Counted from the stretch's first letter, positions 48,701 through 62,218 are shown. The stretch is DNA of 62,249 nucleotides from Hirudo medicinalis (GCA_011800805.1 MPNW01000202.1:320147-382395); one strand, 5' to 3'. A program made the numbers and translations. Notes: generated by a model not told the origin, from the sequence alone.

Positions 48701-51700
48701 AGTATTTAACAACTTTTGGCTTGTCGTCGTCGGCCGGGACTGCCACCAACAAACCGCCGTTGTCCGCGATGGTGTAGTGGTGCGGACCATGTAGAGCCTG
48801 CAATGGGTTATTTCACTACTACACCACAGTTAAGCATGCAAGCAACAATGCTTAATAACATGACAGTGCTAGAAATATTATTATGACATACCCACTTTTT
48901 TTTATAACTTCCACATAAATTAACATATCTTGCTGAAATTTTCAGCAATTAAATAAATCGTCATTTAAAAGCACCTTGTAAAATTTCCTTTCACGTGGGT
49001 CAATGGTTCTTGTAAATTATGCAAATGAACGACTTTTGGCTTAGAAATATTATTACGACCGCTTCCATTTTAAGCTCGTTGGAAAGATGAAACATTAAAT
49101 TATCATTAAGAAAGCTATATAAAGGGTATGAAATTAAAAACTTTCTTTAATCCAAATCATCTTGGTCATGCAACAGACTTTAAACAAATAAATAAATAAA
49201 TATAAAACTTTCTTTTGCATTCACTTCATCATGGGCAAGAAGGCAGGTCTGACAGAAGAAAGAGGACAAATTGTGGCCTTCAGGAAGGCAAACTATTCAA
49301 TAAGAAAAATTGCTAAGGAATTGAATAGATCAAGAAGTGTCGTAAAATGTTTTTTAGATGATCCAGATTCATATGGGAAGAAGTATGTGGGAGGAAGACC
49401 GAAAAACTCTCAAAACAGAGTCAGAGACTCATCAAGGAGGCTTCACGAGGAGAATATTCTTGTAAGCAGCTAAAAGACAAGTTGGATTTGGATGACCATG
49501 TGAGGACAATCTCCAACTATCTTAATTCAAGTGGACGGCTGAAGTACGAGATGAGAAAGCGGGCTCCGGTGTTGAAAAACCATCACAAGGAAAAACGTCT
49601 CCTCTGGGCCAAACAGATGATCAATTATAATGAAAGGTGGGAATGCATGGTATTCTCAGATGAGAAAAAATTCAACCTAGATGGGCCAGATGATTATAAA
49701 TACTGAATTTTAACTCAGAAAAGAAAAAGATGTTGTTTTAGCAGGAAACATGGAGGAGGTTCTGTAATGGTCTAGGGAGGAATTTCAGCATTTGGGAAGA
49801 CTGAGTTGGTGCTTTTGAAAGGAAGGCAGGACTCTCAGAAATACACCCAAATGCTCAAGGATCATCTCCTTCCTTTTGTTGAAACAAAAGAACATGAATT
49901 TCAGCAAGATTCACATTTCTCAGTTGGAGATCGCTCCAATTCACGTTTCGAAGGCAACAAGAGCATTTTTCCAGGAGTCCAACATGCAGGTTATGGATTG
50001 GCCTGCATGTTCCCCCGACTTGAATCCAATTGAAAATGTTTGGGGGTCTTCTTTCAAGATCAGTTTATGGCAGCAGACATCAATATGATTTAAAAGAAGC
50101 AATTTGGACTGCCTGGAGACACCTGGATGAAAACATCATCAAAACACTGATTTCCTCCATGAAAAATAGGCACATAGATGTTATTTCCAAGGAAGAAGGG
50201 ATAACATCCTATTGAAATATTATTTTATTTGGTTTTAAATAAATTTTTTGCCAAACCACTGAAATTTATGCATTTGTTTGAGGACTGTCGTAATAATATT
50301 TCTATGCAAAAAAATGGTTATTTGTGGAATTTATGCTTAATTCTTAATCAAAGCGAATAACATTTCTTCTAAATTTGAGCTTTGTATGCTGTTTTAAACT
50401 TAAGTTATTGCAAAAATAGGGACTGTAGGATAGGATAGCAACCTTTTTACTAGCACTGCACATTAAAATTAGAAAGGAATTTGAGGCAATTAAGAAATAA
50501 ACCAGGGTGACTTTATTTTCAAGAGCCTATTGACAAGGCAAATTGCTGCAGCAGTCGAAACAATAAATGCTCATCATGATTAGTCATGATTAAACATTTC
50601 ATAACATAATGAATTCAGAGTTAATGAAGTTATTAGCGACTAAGTTTGACTTAACGAATGATTAGAATTAATTTCTTATCAACATGGAAACACTCACGAA
50701 ATGCCAGGTGTGTCCGCCATCTCTCGACACATAAACGTCCGGTGGGGACATCTGCAGGGAATCAGCTACATGGGCTGGTAAGAGCATTAATTAAATCTCG
50801 TTAGGCAGTCTGACATTTACGAACAAATAATTATTTTCTATTTTTAATTAACACACGTTTTCATAATTACGAATTCGCTTAATGAATGCAGAAATTCTGG
50901 GCCCTGCATACAGCAGCCTAAACTACCCTTATTTTTATGCAGAAAAGGCTTTTAGAATCACTTCCATGTCACATGTTAGAATCACTATCAGCAAGTATTT
51001 TTCATCATTGCAGTCGACTAGGTGAGGCGGTAATATTATTATGAAGGCATGAATTATAAACTTTGCATAACTGTTTATAATATGTTAAGACCCGGCGGAC
51101 CCTACAAAATTGTCGGGCCGCTGGGATGTCGTTTGCCACCCCACCCGAATGAATACTTTAATGACCAACCGTGAGCTAAAATGATGCCTTTAGCATTCGG
51201 AAAACTAAGAGGAGGTTTTGCTTTGATGCCTCTCTTGATGCTGTAAGCATTGTGGATCTGCAGGTGGCAAGGCTGCAATGGGTTGCATTATGAAGGTTTG
51301 TTTGTGTGTCAAAGTAAAATAAACTCTCATTTTACGTATGAAAAAATGAAAACTATAAATCATGGATAATAATCTATAATTTCAAATATAAACTTAATGT
51401 CATTCACTTATGATATTAACATATCGCAAGAATTTATCTCCAAAAGCAATCATCAAACCAAGTTTTCATTCTGGCAGGGACCTCTATCAGGCCTCCTGAT
51501 AGGCTCCCATTCTGCCCCTCTGTTATAGGTGATCATAGTCCTGATGCCATTGTCTTCCATCAATTGACTGGCCATGAAAACCCCGGGAGCCGAACGAACG
51601 GGATAAAAATCCGTTATGTCCTCGAAGTTCGGATAGAGGTGGTTTGCCAGGGATTCCGAGAAGACGATTCCCGTAGCATCCGAGGTGTACAATACCCCCT

Positions 51701-54700
51701 TGCCAGTGTCTGTTGGTAAAGAAGGAGCTACTTGTAAACATGTTCTCTAATAATTGATTTGGCTACCGATTAACTGGATGTGTGCACGGCAGAAACACAG
51801 TCTAGGATTCGACATCTTTATTGATTTTTAGGTCAATAATATATTTAAAATGCTGACAGCCAGCAACATCACCAGATAGAAGCCACCCACCTCCTGGATC
51901 ATCAACATGGACAAAGATGAGACCATCACTTAGATCAAGAATGGAGAAAAACTGGAAGAAAGAATAATTTCAGATGATAATTTTCAATTAAAAATAAGAG
52001 TATTAAGCACTATTTTAATGTGTATTTTTATCAGCAAGACCAAACATTAATAATAATGACAATATCAATGGAGACAAATCTCATCAATTGTAAAATGATG
52101 ATTTTTTTTAATAACAACGGATAATTAAGAATCCACATCACGAACGGATAATCGACGAACCATGTCGGAGGTGACAGTTGGAAGTCGAACTCGATTCCAT
52201 GAAATACCATCATCGGTGGACACCTCGAGTATCCTGTCTTCCCTCTGAGAATTATTTAACTAATTATCAACTAACAGGATGGAGAAATTGCATTAATTAA
52301 ACATTGTGAAATGATTATCAACTGACAGGGTCGAGGTATGTTGAAGCATAGATGAACTTCCCCTCCACTCCAAATGAATGGATCCCCTTCTTGATAACAT
52401 TCCAACTTTTGCCTAAGTCTCCTGACTTCTTCAAAGTGTTTTCAAATGGATTCGTTTTCAGCACTGGAATGTGGATAATTGATATTTGTTTAAAATGGGC
52501 TCGAGTGTAGATGTGCTGGATGGTGGATGATGTTGGGTGCATTCACAATGCTTCATGAAAGGTTATTCCAGTTGTCATGATTAAAGCAAAAGTGATAAGA
52601 AGTTCTGAATTTTCAAGACTAAAAGTGCATTCGAAAAGCATGGGAAGTGTTATATTAGTATTATATTATATTATTTATTTATCATCAACTTCAGTCAAAG
52701 GGTCATTCGACCTCTTACATGGCCGAGTGAACTTAAGAAAATAGAAATGCACAAATTTGAGCAAAAACTAAACTAATCCCCTGTAGCTCAAAAATAGAAA
52801 TGAAATACATTCATTTGTGGACATAAAAAAGAATGAAATTATTTGTAGGTGAGATTGAGGTGTAGGCTGATTTAAGTTAAGTTTACAAATAGCCAAGTCA
52901 AAACGAGAAACATATGATGAATTTACAATATCGGCAGGCAGGGAGTTCCATGATCTAACAACTCGGTTACAGAAGAAATTCTTAGTAGTTTCACATCTGA
53001 TTTTACCAGTTCTTGGTTTAAAATTGTGACCTCGTGTCCTAGAATATGTTGAGGGTAGGAGAGAGAAGGTGGATGTGCAATTAAGCAGTCCCCTTCATAA
53101 CTTGAAGCAAAGTGATAGGTCAGCCCATAATCGAGGCTATTCAAGAGTTGGTAGGTTAAGTAATCTGAGTCTATCCATGTATAAGTGAGAAGCCATGGAG
53201 GGTATGGCCTTGGTAAATCTCCTCTGGATACGTTCAATCCTGTCGATAAGATACTTTTTATGGGGATTCCATAACCACATTTAAACTTCTTTTGCAGCCA
53301 ACCAGTGAGAAAACCAGACATTTTTCAGGAGTAAGTTGCAATTGCCATTTGTCAAAGAAGGCAAGAATAAGAGCATGATGCTATTTCAAAGGTGATTGGG
53401 TGAACTCTCTTGCCAATATTCATGATGATGATGATGATGATGATAATAGTTAATTTACACAGTGCTGTAAGCTAATGTTCACGATGATTATAATAATAAT
53501 ATTTAATTTATATGGTGCATGTGGTTAGGGTCAGAGATGCTTTAAATGATATAAAAGCCAAGGGTTAAGAAGCAATTTCATTCCTATGCCAATATTTGCT
53601 CCACAAATAGTGGTAAGCAAGCTCAAAAACATTGTATATACAAATAATTAATCAACAATTTATAATTCAGTTTATAAATAAAAAATGAACTTGATTCTTA
53701 CAGAAACCAAAGAAAGTTTCCTTAGCATCATCGTTGACAATAACGTAGATGTCATCCGGATTTTTCTCATTTTGACTCCTAAAATTATGAACGATGTTGA
53801 TTTCATGAACACGTGAAATAACGTAAGATGATTTTATTATATTTTGTCAAGCTAATAGTGGGCAAATTAAGGTGATTATCTCATGTTATCTCATGGGTTG
53901 CATGCCTTCATTGCATTTACATATCTTTGTATCTACTTATGTATCTATTTATTTGCACATGTCTATGTATGTATCTATCCATCAATGCTCGGTGGGCTTA
54001 TCTATCCATATCAAGTGCCACTGGTAAGGAGCACTATGGAAATGGATAACAAAAGTTCCTCTGAACTCCAAAAATGAACTGAAATTTAAAGTAAATGCTG
54101 TCTTGCATGCTGGTCACATCCTTTAATTAGTGCAGCACAATATTTACATAATATCATTATCTTTTAAATTGACCGCATAACATAAATTTATTCACGAAAC
54201 TTGTCTTGAAGCTGTTATGAAGTTATCAAATTATTACCACTTAGCTGAGATCACATTTGAAGAAATATTCTCCCAAGTGAAACCTTTATCTTTTGTCAGA
54301 TATAAATTCTGAAACATTAAGATATTCATAAATATTGTTAAAAATAAGTAACTATTCATCTAAATAATAAATAACTAAATGTATAATAAATAAATAAGTA
54401 ATAATAATAAATAAATAACTAATTATAATAAATAAATATATACTAAATAGCTAATAATAACAATAATAAATAATGATTCAATCCAATGCAGTTTGAAACC
54501 ATGTAATTACATGTAAATTCTTGTGACATTGAGAAAATAATAAATTTGCAATGAAATTTCCAAACCTTGCTAAAGGCATCATAAGCCATCATACGTTCTG
54601 TTTTGTTGGGGTGGAAAATGAAGCCGGGATTGATGGATATCAGAAAGCGGGGCTTGACAGAGGCGTAATGGCCCGAGCCGTCGGTCGATATGTAAAGAGC

Positions 54701-56897
54701 GCTCTCTGTTGGCGAACTACTGCCCACCAGGTAAACCTTATATGGATGTAAGGCATCATTGAACTCAGGTCATCATTTCAAATGAAAAGTAATCAAAACA
54801 TAACTATTCACACTTATTAACTTAAAAGTAACTCGGTTCAGCTTATTGTAGTGTAATTTCTTTACTATTTGATAAAGTTGTCTGCATCCTTACCAGTAAC
54901 AATCACCAATAGCACTAATAGTCAGGAATCACATTATGCAAGTGCAAGACAATTGACAAAAGATAAACTCAAGAGTTATGGAAAATCTATCCATATATGT
55001 ATCTATCTATATATGCATCACCAGTTCAGGGTCATTAGGATGCTTGATGACGTTCATCACGTTTCCATCCATCGAGACATTCAACCTCCCAGAGATGTCT
55101 TGGAATGCTTCTCCTGCGCCCGACGAACTGGAAAACATTTCAACTTTTTATTCATTGCGAAAGGAAGAATAAATTATAACTTATGAATATGCATGAATCA
55201 TGGAAATCAATGATCAACCTTGTAAAAAAATTCAGTTTTTGCTGAAGTAAGCTTTAATAATTTAAATTCATGATCAAACTGAATCTATTATACATTGTAG
55301 TCATTATTATTGTAATAATAATATATGCTGATCACCTCAAATATAAGGTTGAACTTTTGTCGTCCGACGTGAGTGCAACAATTTTCTGTAACATTTTCAA
55401 ATGAATCCCTTGAAATAATTATTTCACAAAAGATTCGATATGATTTTATAATCCCTACAACTTAAGAATGGCAAATATTATCAGCAAACAATTTTTTAGT
55501 CGCTAATATTCGTAATAATAATGATGATAATGATAACATGATGATGAAAAAATAACAATACCTGATATAAACAACAATGATAGCAACAACAACAACAATA
55601 AAATCAACAATAATAATTTAATAAAGAATACTTCCAATGCACCTCGTGATGTTTTCCCGTCCAAGCCAATTGAATAGAATTGCCAGTCTTATTGAGATGG
55701 GTCTAGAATTAAGATATTGAGATGATTTTGAATAGATTCATTATTAGTACATTAACATATTATAATGATGTATGTTATAATGTCCATGAATAATTAATTA
55801 AGAATTTAAATCAGCTTAAATCATTTCCTCAACTTGTTGAAAGAACATTTCAAATGAATTTTTCAAAAATTTTTCAGACTCAGGATCCAGATTTAGATGG
55901 CAAGCAAAACCAACATCTTTACATCTTAAATTCAGTCATTTTGGATATAAAAAGTCTTGCTAAAAGAAGGAATTTAAAATTTAAAGAACAGAAATAAGAT
56001 GAGTTATTAATATAATTTGCAAATTGAAAATAAATGTAATAACCAAAAATTTGTGAGTAACATTCATTTAAAATATCATGCAAATGCCATGCTAAGGTTG
56101 ATATTTGCCACACTCTAATGAATAATTGCTTGCTGCAATGAGCTAAATGTTAAAATGGAAAATCAATTCAATGTAGAAAGTTTCATGCTACTTCAAACCG
56201 AAATTATCAAATCACAAAAAAATAAGAAGATAACTACAGTAACTGATAAATAGGTCCAAATACAAGATCTGCTATGTGTACAAGATTAGCATCAACAAGA
56301 AGCAGCAGGTGAAATCATCCAATCATTCTGAATCATTATCGTAAAACATGTCGTAATGCCCCAACAACGACCATTCCAATCATTTATCATTTAGATGGCA
56401 AATTGTACCTGATCCAGGAAAAATTTTTTCTAAAAGAAAATTACTTTTCAATAGTTGAAACAATTCTAAAAAAGGCAATGAAGGTGAATAATTAAAAATT
56501 ACCTCATTCATCGAACTACATTTATGTAATATTACTTTACATTATGAATGCTTCAGAGTAAAGCAGCAAAATCCCAAGAAATATAAATACCATTTCTAAC
56601 CTCTTTAACATGTGATTTCATAAATTGTTGTTTTTCCATCGTGAAATTTACGCAAAGCTTCTCATCTTCTCTTTCAGGGGACGTTAAATTAGTTGAAGCA
56701 TCCCTGCGTCTTCTTATTTCAACTTTATTAGAGAAACTTTCTACACCACCAGACCTTATCCCTGTGGAGAGGCTCCATATGAACCCAACTTGTGCAAATA
56801 AAAATAAAATGATAAACAATTTCCTCCGCGGATTCATATTCACTAAAAATCTACTAGATAAGTCCCCTCTTCCTTGTTTGTGTACACGAGAAATCAT
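45521..56897 (-). CDS. SORT1: sortilin, VPS10-domain sorting receptor, 23 exons
   Basis: Type I receptor that sorts ligands between Golgi, endosome and surface. Exons in gene order: 56601-56897, 55643-55702, 55336-55385, 55022-55127, 54566-54736, 54238-54308, 53702-53778, 52327-52463, 52161-52244, 51891-51951, 51459-51709, 51170-51272, 50698-50774, 48685-48797, 48249-48409, 47935-48037, 47595-47669, 47113-47220, 46700-46826, 46344-46477, 46065-46179, 45817-45990, 45521-45535. All phases agree: 889 residues (human 831). The ATG at 56837 (MNPRRKLFIILFLFAQVGFI) is a better signal-peptide start than 56897. A basic RRRR site may be a propeptide cut. Propeller blades show Asp-box-like repeats (STDDGISW, SRDGGHTW, SGDLGKSW). 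The Cys-rich 10CC part includes ENCPCTMEDYG and HKIPGDTC. Membrane helix at about 760-781. Tail signals: YSSI (795-798), YDDI (820-823) and a final acidic dileucine DSDEELLK. Confidence 0.96.
45719..45748. repeat. (AT)n microsatellite
   Basis: About 15 AT units in the last intron of sortilin. Confidence 0.9.
49137..49215. mobile_element. 55-bp retro-insertion nested in the Tc3-like element
   Basis: AAAACTTTCTTT occurs at 49137-49148 and 49204-49215. Between them lies TCCAAATCATCTTGGTCATG, then CAACAGACTTTAA and an (AAAT)n tail, the same insert as at 17740-17790. It postdates the transposon. Confidence 0.75.
49231..50215 (+). pseudogene. dead Tc3-like transposase
   Basis: Starts MGKKAGLTEERGQIVAFRKA with a helix-turn-helix (YSIRKIAKELNRSRSVVKCF) and a GRPK hook. 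The DDE domain is recognisable in pieces: MVFSDEKKFNLDGPDDYKY (first Asp), EFQQDS (second Asp) and DWPACSPDLNPIENVWG (third acid, Glu). The first break is a frameshift near 49430, with a stop at 49471; TGG codons have become TGA (49703) and TAG (49774); more frameshifts lie near 49910 and 50035. It cannot make an active enzyme. The family is the Tc1/mariner group, closest in motif to worm Tc3. Confidence 0.9.
52660..53330 (-). mobile_element. 5'-truncated LINE relic
   Basis: On the minus strand the frame reads DRIERIQRRFTKAIPSM, then HLYMDRLRLLNLPTLE followed by a stop where YRR is expected, and further on NRVVRSWNSLPADIVNSSYV. These are C-terminal landmarks of CR1/Jockey-like reverse transcriptases. 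Stops and a frameshift make it inactive. The 3' end near 52660 is an A/T-rich tail. It lies in a sortilin intron in sense orientation. Confidence 0.8.
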
Positions 56898-57122
56898 ATG
56901 ATTCGTTGATATCTTGTGTCAGACAAGAGAGCATAATTATATTTTTAATAAACATTAAAAAAATTAAAAACAATCTCTTAAAAATTATGACACTTAAAAA
57001 TTTATATTTATGCATTATTACATATCTATACCTATAATATTTTTGTCATTCTTACTGCAGTAATTCTTTGTTTATAACTTACACGTGCGGTTGAAAAATA
57101 AGAATTTTAATCTGTAACTACG
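56898..57122. promoter_or_regulatory. divergent promoter region of sortilin and NOP53
   Basis: Only 225 bp separate the two outward-facing start codons (286 bp if sortilin starts at 56837). No TATA box with good spacing is obvious on either side; the stretch is very AT-rich. It probably holds both core promoters. Confidence 0.55.
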
Positions 57123-60100
57123 ATGGAAGGAGCAAAGCCGAGGCCCAAACGAAGAATAAGCAAAAAAAGAAAATCGGCTTGGCGCAAGCATGTCTTAGTA
57201 AAAGAAGTTGGGGAGTACTTTCAAGATAAAAGGATAGAAGAAAGATTGGGGTGAGTTCATTTACATGGCTGGGGAAGTGATAATTGACTTTATAAAACCT
57301 TTAGTGATTTTTTAAAAATAAATCATTAACGACACCATATTACAACTCAACCTCAAAGGGCGATTAATACATGACATTTAATTGGAAGTGCGTTTTTTCA
57401 CAAATTGTGAATGCTTGTGCAATGTCCTGCAATGTGCGTAGCTAATGATTTAATGTTTACATTTTTAAGCTAGATACATTGCTCTAAGCTAAAACTGTTA
57501 CAAGCAGCTTATTCATTATCTTTTTCAACAAAGTTTAATGGATTTTTAATACAATTTTGTAAAAAAACGTTATTTGTGTTTGATTTATTTTTTAATGTGA
57601 TACAGTGATACATTACTTATTCTTATGATAAACATAATTTTCAAGAAGTTTTGCAAATGACCAAGATATACAAAATCTATTCTCAACCAACCAGGAAGAG
57701 ATTAAAGGTGATTTCTCTTGAAATTATTTTATATCTTAATTCATTTTAGAATGTGATATGAATTATTTTTGTTATATTTGTTTTGCATTTCAATTCCTGC
57801 TATCGTAGAATTTATCGAATAATTGATTTTGGCATAGAAACGGCCTCAAAAAGAAGAAAAATAAGCAAAGATGTTATAATGAAAAGTCATTTTCCTCCAT
57901 CTCTTGATGACCACATTAAGCCAATCAGGTTAACTTTTGACAACAATATTTTAAATTACATTTACCTCCCAAAGATCGTTAGTCACAACTTTTGTAAATT
58001 TAAATTCACCAGGCATCCTGCTCCAAACAAACCAAAAGCAACAGTTGCAAAACCAAAATTAACACTCCCCATAAAAGTCAAAATTGAGGAGGAGGAGGAA
58101 GACGATGATAAAGACAGGAATTCGAAAACAAATTTTTTTGATATTTGGGGTGCACCAAGTATGTTACTGTTGAGTATATCATACAGAATTGCTTATTTGG
58201 AAATAAATAAGTGCACAACTTATTTTTTGAAATCTGAATTGGTCTTTAGAGTCTGCCAGCAATCCAACAAATGATTTCACAGAACATGGCAAAAGGGTTT
58301 GCAAAGAAATTCGTGTTAAGGCAAGTTTATATCCTATTCAACTTGATTGATTGTATTTGGTAGCAGGTACAATGTTAAAACTGTTGGTAAAGCAAATACA
58401 ATTAGGATTTAATGGTTGAAATTATTTGGATTGAGACTTCAAAATGAGGATAAAATCTTGATAATATCTTCACTTTGTCATAAGTTGTTTTGAGCCAGCG
58501 TGTTTATTTATATAAAAACATCGACGTTTAATGTTTTTGGGCAGCCTCCTCCACACTTTGGAAAGAAACCGAACGAGAACCGAGCCATTCCCATCCCACT
58601 GCCAGGAACTTCGTACAACCCGTCATCCGACGATCACGAGGTTATTTTTCACTTTTATATTCCAATCTAATCTCTAATCTGCTGAATTACATTGCTCTTA
58701 CATTTAATAATTTAATGCCATTTCACCCAAGGATCTCATCATGAAAGCATTTGAAGTTGAAGAAGAAAAGGAGAAGAAGGAACTGAAGATTGTGAATGCG
58801 ACAGATAGAATGTTCCCTCTGAGGAATCAAGCACCAACTCTGGTAATTTTGCATCAATCATTTCCTGCCAATAATAATAATAATAACAACAATAATAGCG
58901 GTGCATGTCTTGCAAAGATTATCAAGTTTGGTTGTCTAACAATTATATGAAGATGGTCTGGCGTTCGTCGATGTGTTTATGAAATTCATCATTCTGTTAG
59001 TTTTATTAGCAACAGTAATTAGTTTGAGCATTAAATTATTTTATATATTAATTTAAAAATAAACAACTTATTTAAAATCAATGATGATGCAGTCTTACAA
59101 CATAATCTGATGTTGCTGAGCGGACAGGATGTCTTTTCAGGAAACATGGTTGGATGAAATGTCTGCTGGTCAGTTTATACCTGGATTAGTGGCTGACAAG
59201 GAAGATGAGGAGGAAGAGGAAGAAGATGAAGATGAGGGAGTTATCAAGGTCTCACACAATCCTCCAGTAAGACGTGAGGATAAGAAGACTGAGAAGGAGA
59301 GAAAGAAGATGAAAGAAAGGAAATTGGAGGAGAAGAGGTTGAAGATGGAGAAGGAAAAGAAGTTGAAAGAGGCTGAGAAGTTCAAGTAAAAATATTTTAT
59401 CATTTAATTCAGGATGAAAATTTTGAATTATTTATAAAAGCTAATTTATATAAATATGAAAATCCAAAATTTTAAAGAGATGACTTCCATCAGGATAAAC
59501 ACAGCCAAGAAGAAGATTAGGCAGGAAGAGATGAAACAGGCCATCAGACAATCTTGGAGGAGGTTTGAAGCTGAAAAGAGGAAGAACCTCCCAAAGAAAC
59601 TGGGGAGAACCAGGTTTCAGGAGCCTGACATCGACCTCAAGTTGTCGGACGAGATCTCAGATTCCTTGAGGAATCTTAAGGTGATCATCTGCTTAGTTGT
59701 AATAATTGTAACCATTAATAATGATAATATTAACTTCTTAAGATGTTTTTAGATCTTTATAAGCTTACATAATTTAAAAAAAAAATAATTAGATGCAGCC
59801 TCTTTTTACTAATTAATTAAAATATATTAACAATTAACTTTGTAGCCCGAGGGACACATCTTGAGGGATCTTGTCTCAAGCATCCAAAGAAGAAGCATGG
59901 CTCCAGCAGTTGCCAAGGGGGAACCAAAGAAGTCTGTTAAAATTATTTATTGCACTAGATATATTCATTATTAAGATGACTTAAAACATTTACTTCATAC
60001 TTATTTAATATTATAATGACTTAAAACATTTACATTGTAGCATTGTAAATTATACATAAAAGTTTCATTTCACTGAGACAACTAAACAAAATTCCTGCAT

Positions 60101-60342
60101 AATTAATTAATTACATATTTACGTGACAATTAAAATCGTGTCAATTGAATTCATTATGTGAAAATATCTTGCAAACATCCAGTGCAGATTAGTTTAAATA
60201 TAAACATGTTCTATGTTGCTATCTTCAAATAAAATTTATTGTTAAACTGGAAATGAAACCAAACGACTGTTGTTGCAGGAGACAGAGGAGGTACAAAAAG
60301 AAAGTATTCGAAAAGCCATCTCACAAAGCCATCACCATTTGA
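57123..60342 (+). CDS. NOP53: NOP53 ribosome biogenesis factor, 10 exons
   Basis: Nucleolar protein that by family recruits the exosome helicase to pre-60S particles and helps 5S RNP assembly. Exons: 57123-57250, 57809-57928, 58013-58158, 58250-58320, 58545-58640, 58732-58842, 59141-59385, 59494-59680, 59846-59931, 60279-60342; phases fit, giving 417 residues (human 478). Landmarks: a basic N-terminus (RRISKKRKSAWRKHV), FFDIWGAP matching the FYDLW motif, PLPGTSYNPSSDDHE, a long Lys/Glu-rich helical stretch with an acidic run, then the conserved end FQEPDIDLKLSDEISDSLRN, PEGHILRD, SIQRRSM and YKKKVFEKPSHKAITI. Exon 4 seems to end at a GC donor (AAG|GCAAGT). Exon 8 uses the acceptor at 59493 because only that one keeps frame. 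Confidence 0.93.
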
Positions 60343-60383
60343 AAATCATTCCTCGCTCGGTTGTAAATGGTGATTTTGAATGC

Positions 60384-60389
60384 AATAAA
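60384..60389 (+). terminator. poly(A) signal of NOP53
   Basis: AATAAA 42 nt past the stop, followed by a T/G-rich stretch (TGTCCTTGTTCATGTCGG), the usual downstream element. Confidence 0.7.
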
Positions 60390-60927
60390 ACATGTCCTTG
60401 TTCATGTCGGTCTTTCATTTCTATGTTTATTCTGGCATAGGCACTTGTCTGCTGTGGTGGTGGATATGACAGTAAAATAATAGTAATGGTATTGTAATAA
60501 TAGGGAGTATTTACATCTGATCGTGATTGTCGGACAGTGGCAGGGCCGCCGACAAATTTCTATTCCTATTTTACGTCAATTTGGTGATGGAAAAGAAAAA
60601 AAGTCATGATTGCAATTTTAATACTTAAAAACCCGGGCAGACCCCCTTAGAAAATCCGGTCCCTTGGACTTTTTACCACTCCCCCTTCGGCGGCCCTGGG
60701 CAGTGGTAACATCACTGACATTTACTATCTTGTTGCTGATGATAATTATATCGTAAGACCGAGATGAAAATTAATTAGAATAATCACCATTAATTAATCA
60801 AAGTCATGCTGGGCGATCATTATCATCACCGAAATCCAAGTCATTTGCACGATTGGACTCGGGCAGCGGTGAAAATGATGTGGTCTCTGTGGCTGATGGA
60901 TGGATGTTTCTTCTCCTGAGTTCCTCC
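60390..60927. other. short intergenic stretch
   Basis: Between the NOP53 poly(A) site and the stop codon of the next, minus-strand gene. It is partly GC-richer near 60610-60710. No coding segment recognised; part should be 3' UTR of the minus-strand gene. Confidence 0.4.
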
Positions 60928-62145
60928 TCAGCATGCTTCAGAAGCAAGTTTGAGGAAGAGGATGCACTTTGCCACGAGACTCAACCCTGATATGCTACTG
61001 CTGGAAAGACTGGCTCCAGGAAAGTGGATGTCCCTTAGGTTGGAGTTTATCGGACACTTTAGGTGATAGCTGGAGTTTTGCGACCTGTGAACCAGAGGTC
61101 GAATGTAGGCCATGTGGAAGTCGGCACTCCAGATGGGGTTTCTGCAGGTGTCTGTGATTTCCTGCTCGATCTGGAGGAGGCAGTTGATGGCGCTGTTCAG
61201 GACTCTGTGAGAGGAATTTGAAGGAGGAATTACATTTGAGAGCTTGTGATTGATCAGTTCTACAGTTTAGTGCAATTGGAGAATTTGTCTTTCACATTTA
61301 CATGGATTTCAATTTATTTCAAATTATCGGAAAACAAATTAATTTTTAATCCCGATAACTTGACTAATTAATATTATAAATTCTGAAAGTAATTACTTAA
61401 AAATACATAAAATGAATATTTACTAATTATTTTTAATTACTAAATCGATTCATTGATAAAGCAACAGCATGCGAGGTACAAATATTTCAAAAAAATGACA
61501 ATCATTTCCTTCCAGAAGGAAGTTGTACCTGACACACCTGGATTGCTCAAGTGATCCACTCGCATGCTGTCATGGAGATTTTAATTTGGAATATTTTAGT
61601 TTTTATTGAAATTATTTTTATTTTTTGTAAAAATCATTCTTGTTATTTATTTTGTTGTCTTTGAAAGAATTGAATAAATGGCGAGGCCTTTGAAAAAAAT
61701 GTAACACTACATTCTGTAAAGCAAACTGTAATGCTGTTTAAGTAACCGAATAAGGACATATTTATTCTCTAAATGACTGCAATACTGTATGATTAATAAA
61801 TAAATAATTGAATAATAATAATAAGTAAATGAATAATAATAATAATAATATATTTATTCACTCAATTACCTGCAGGCACTGGACTGATGTTCGACAACGT
61901 AGAGTGGATAATAAGCATCGAATGCCTGGGAACATGTTCTCATTTGTTTGGAGAAGCGACTGTAACACCTGATCAACTGCATTCCACCTGCAAGGTGACA
62001 CTCGTTTACCTGCAGTGATCGCTGAAATACTGATTCTCTTGTTAAACGATAACATTTGAATCTGTTTTATTGCTAATATGAAAGCATAACTAACAATAAC
62101 GTCCTAATATTATGATGATTATCATCGTCATCGTCATCGTCGTCG

Positions 62146-62218
<73 letters not shown>

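Larger units (their letters stand above)
48864..50458 (+). mobile_element. Tc3-like mariner-superfamily transposon, 1.6 kb
   Basis: Outer ends are CAGTGCTAGAAA (48864) and, inverted, CAGTGCTAGTAA (ending 50458). An inner pair TAGAAATATTATTACGAC at 49042-49059 and 50287-50304 is a perfect 18-bp inverted repeat. Each end thus has outer and inner sites about 155-180 bp apart, as in Tc3-type ends. The outer ends agree only over about 12 bp, and no TA duplication is visible, so exact borders are uncertain. The element lies in a sortilin intron, on the opposite strand, and has itself been hit by a 55-bp retro-insertion. Confidence 0.8.

Noticed and set aside
52923..53321. 132-codon minus-strand open frame in a sortilin intron
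   Set aside because: It is an out-of-frame reading of a LINE relic; the true reverse transcriptase frame is another one and is broken.
59390..59492. Continuous coding across 59390-59492 in NOP53, starting at the ATG at 59456
   Set aside because: The upstream frame stops at 59387 and other acceptors give stops; the acceptor at 59493 restores the frame and family match.
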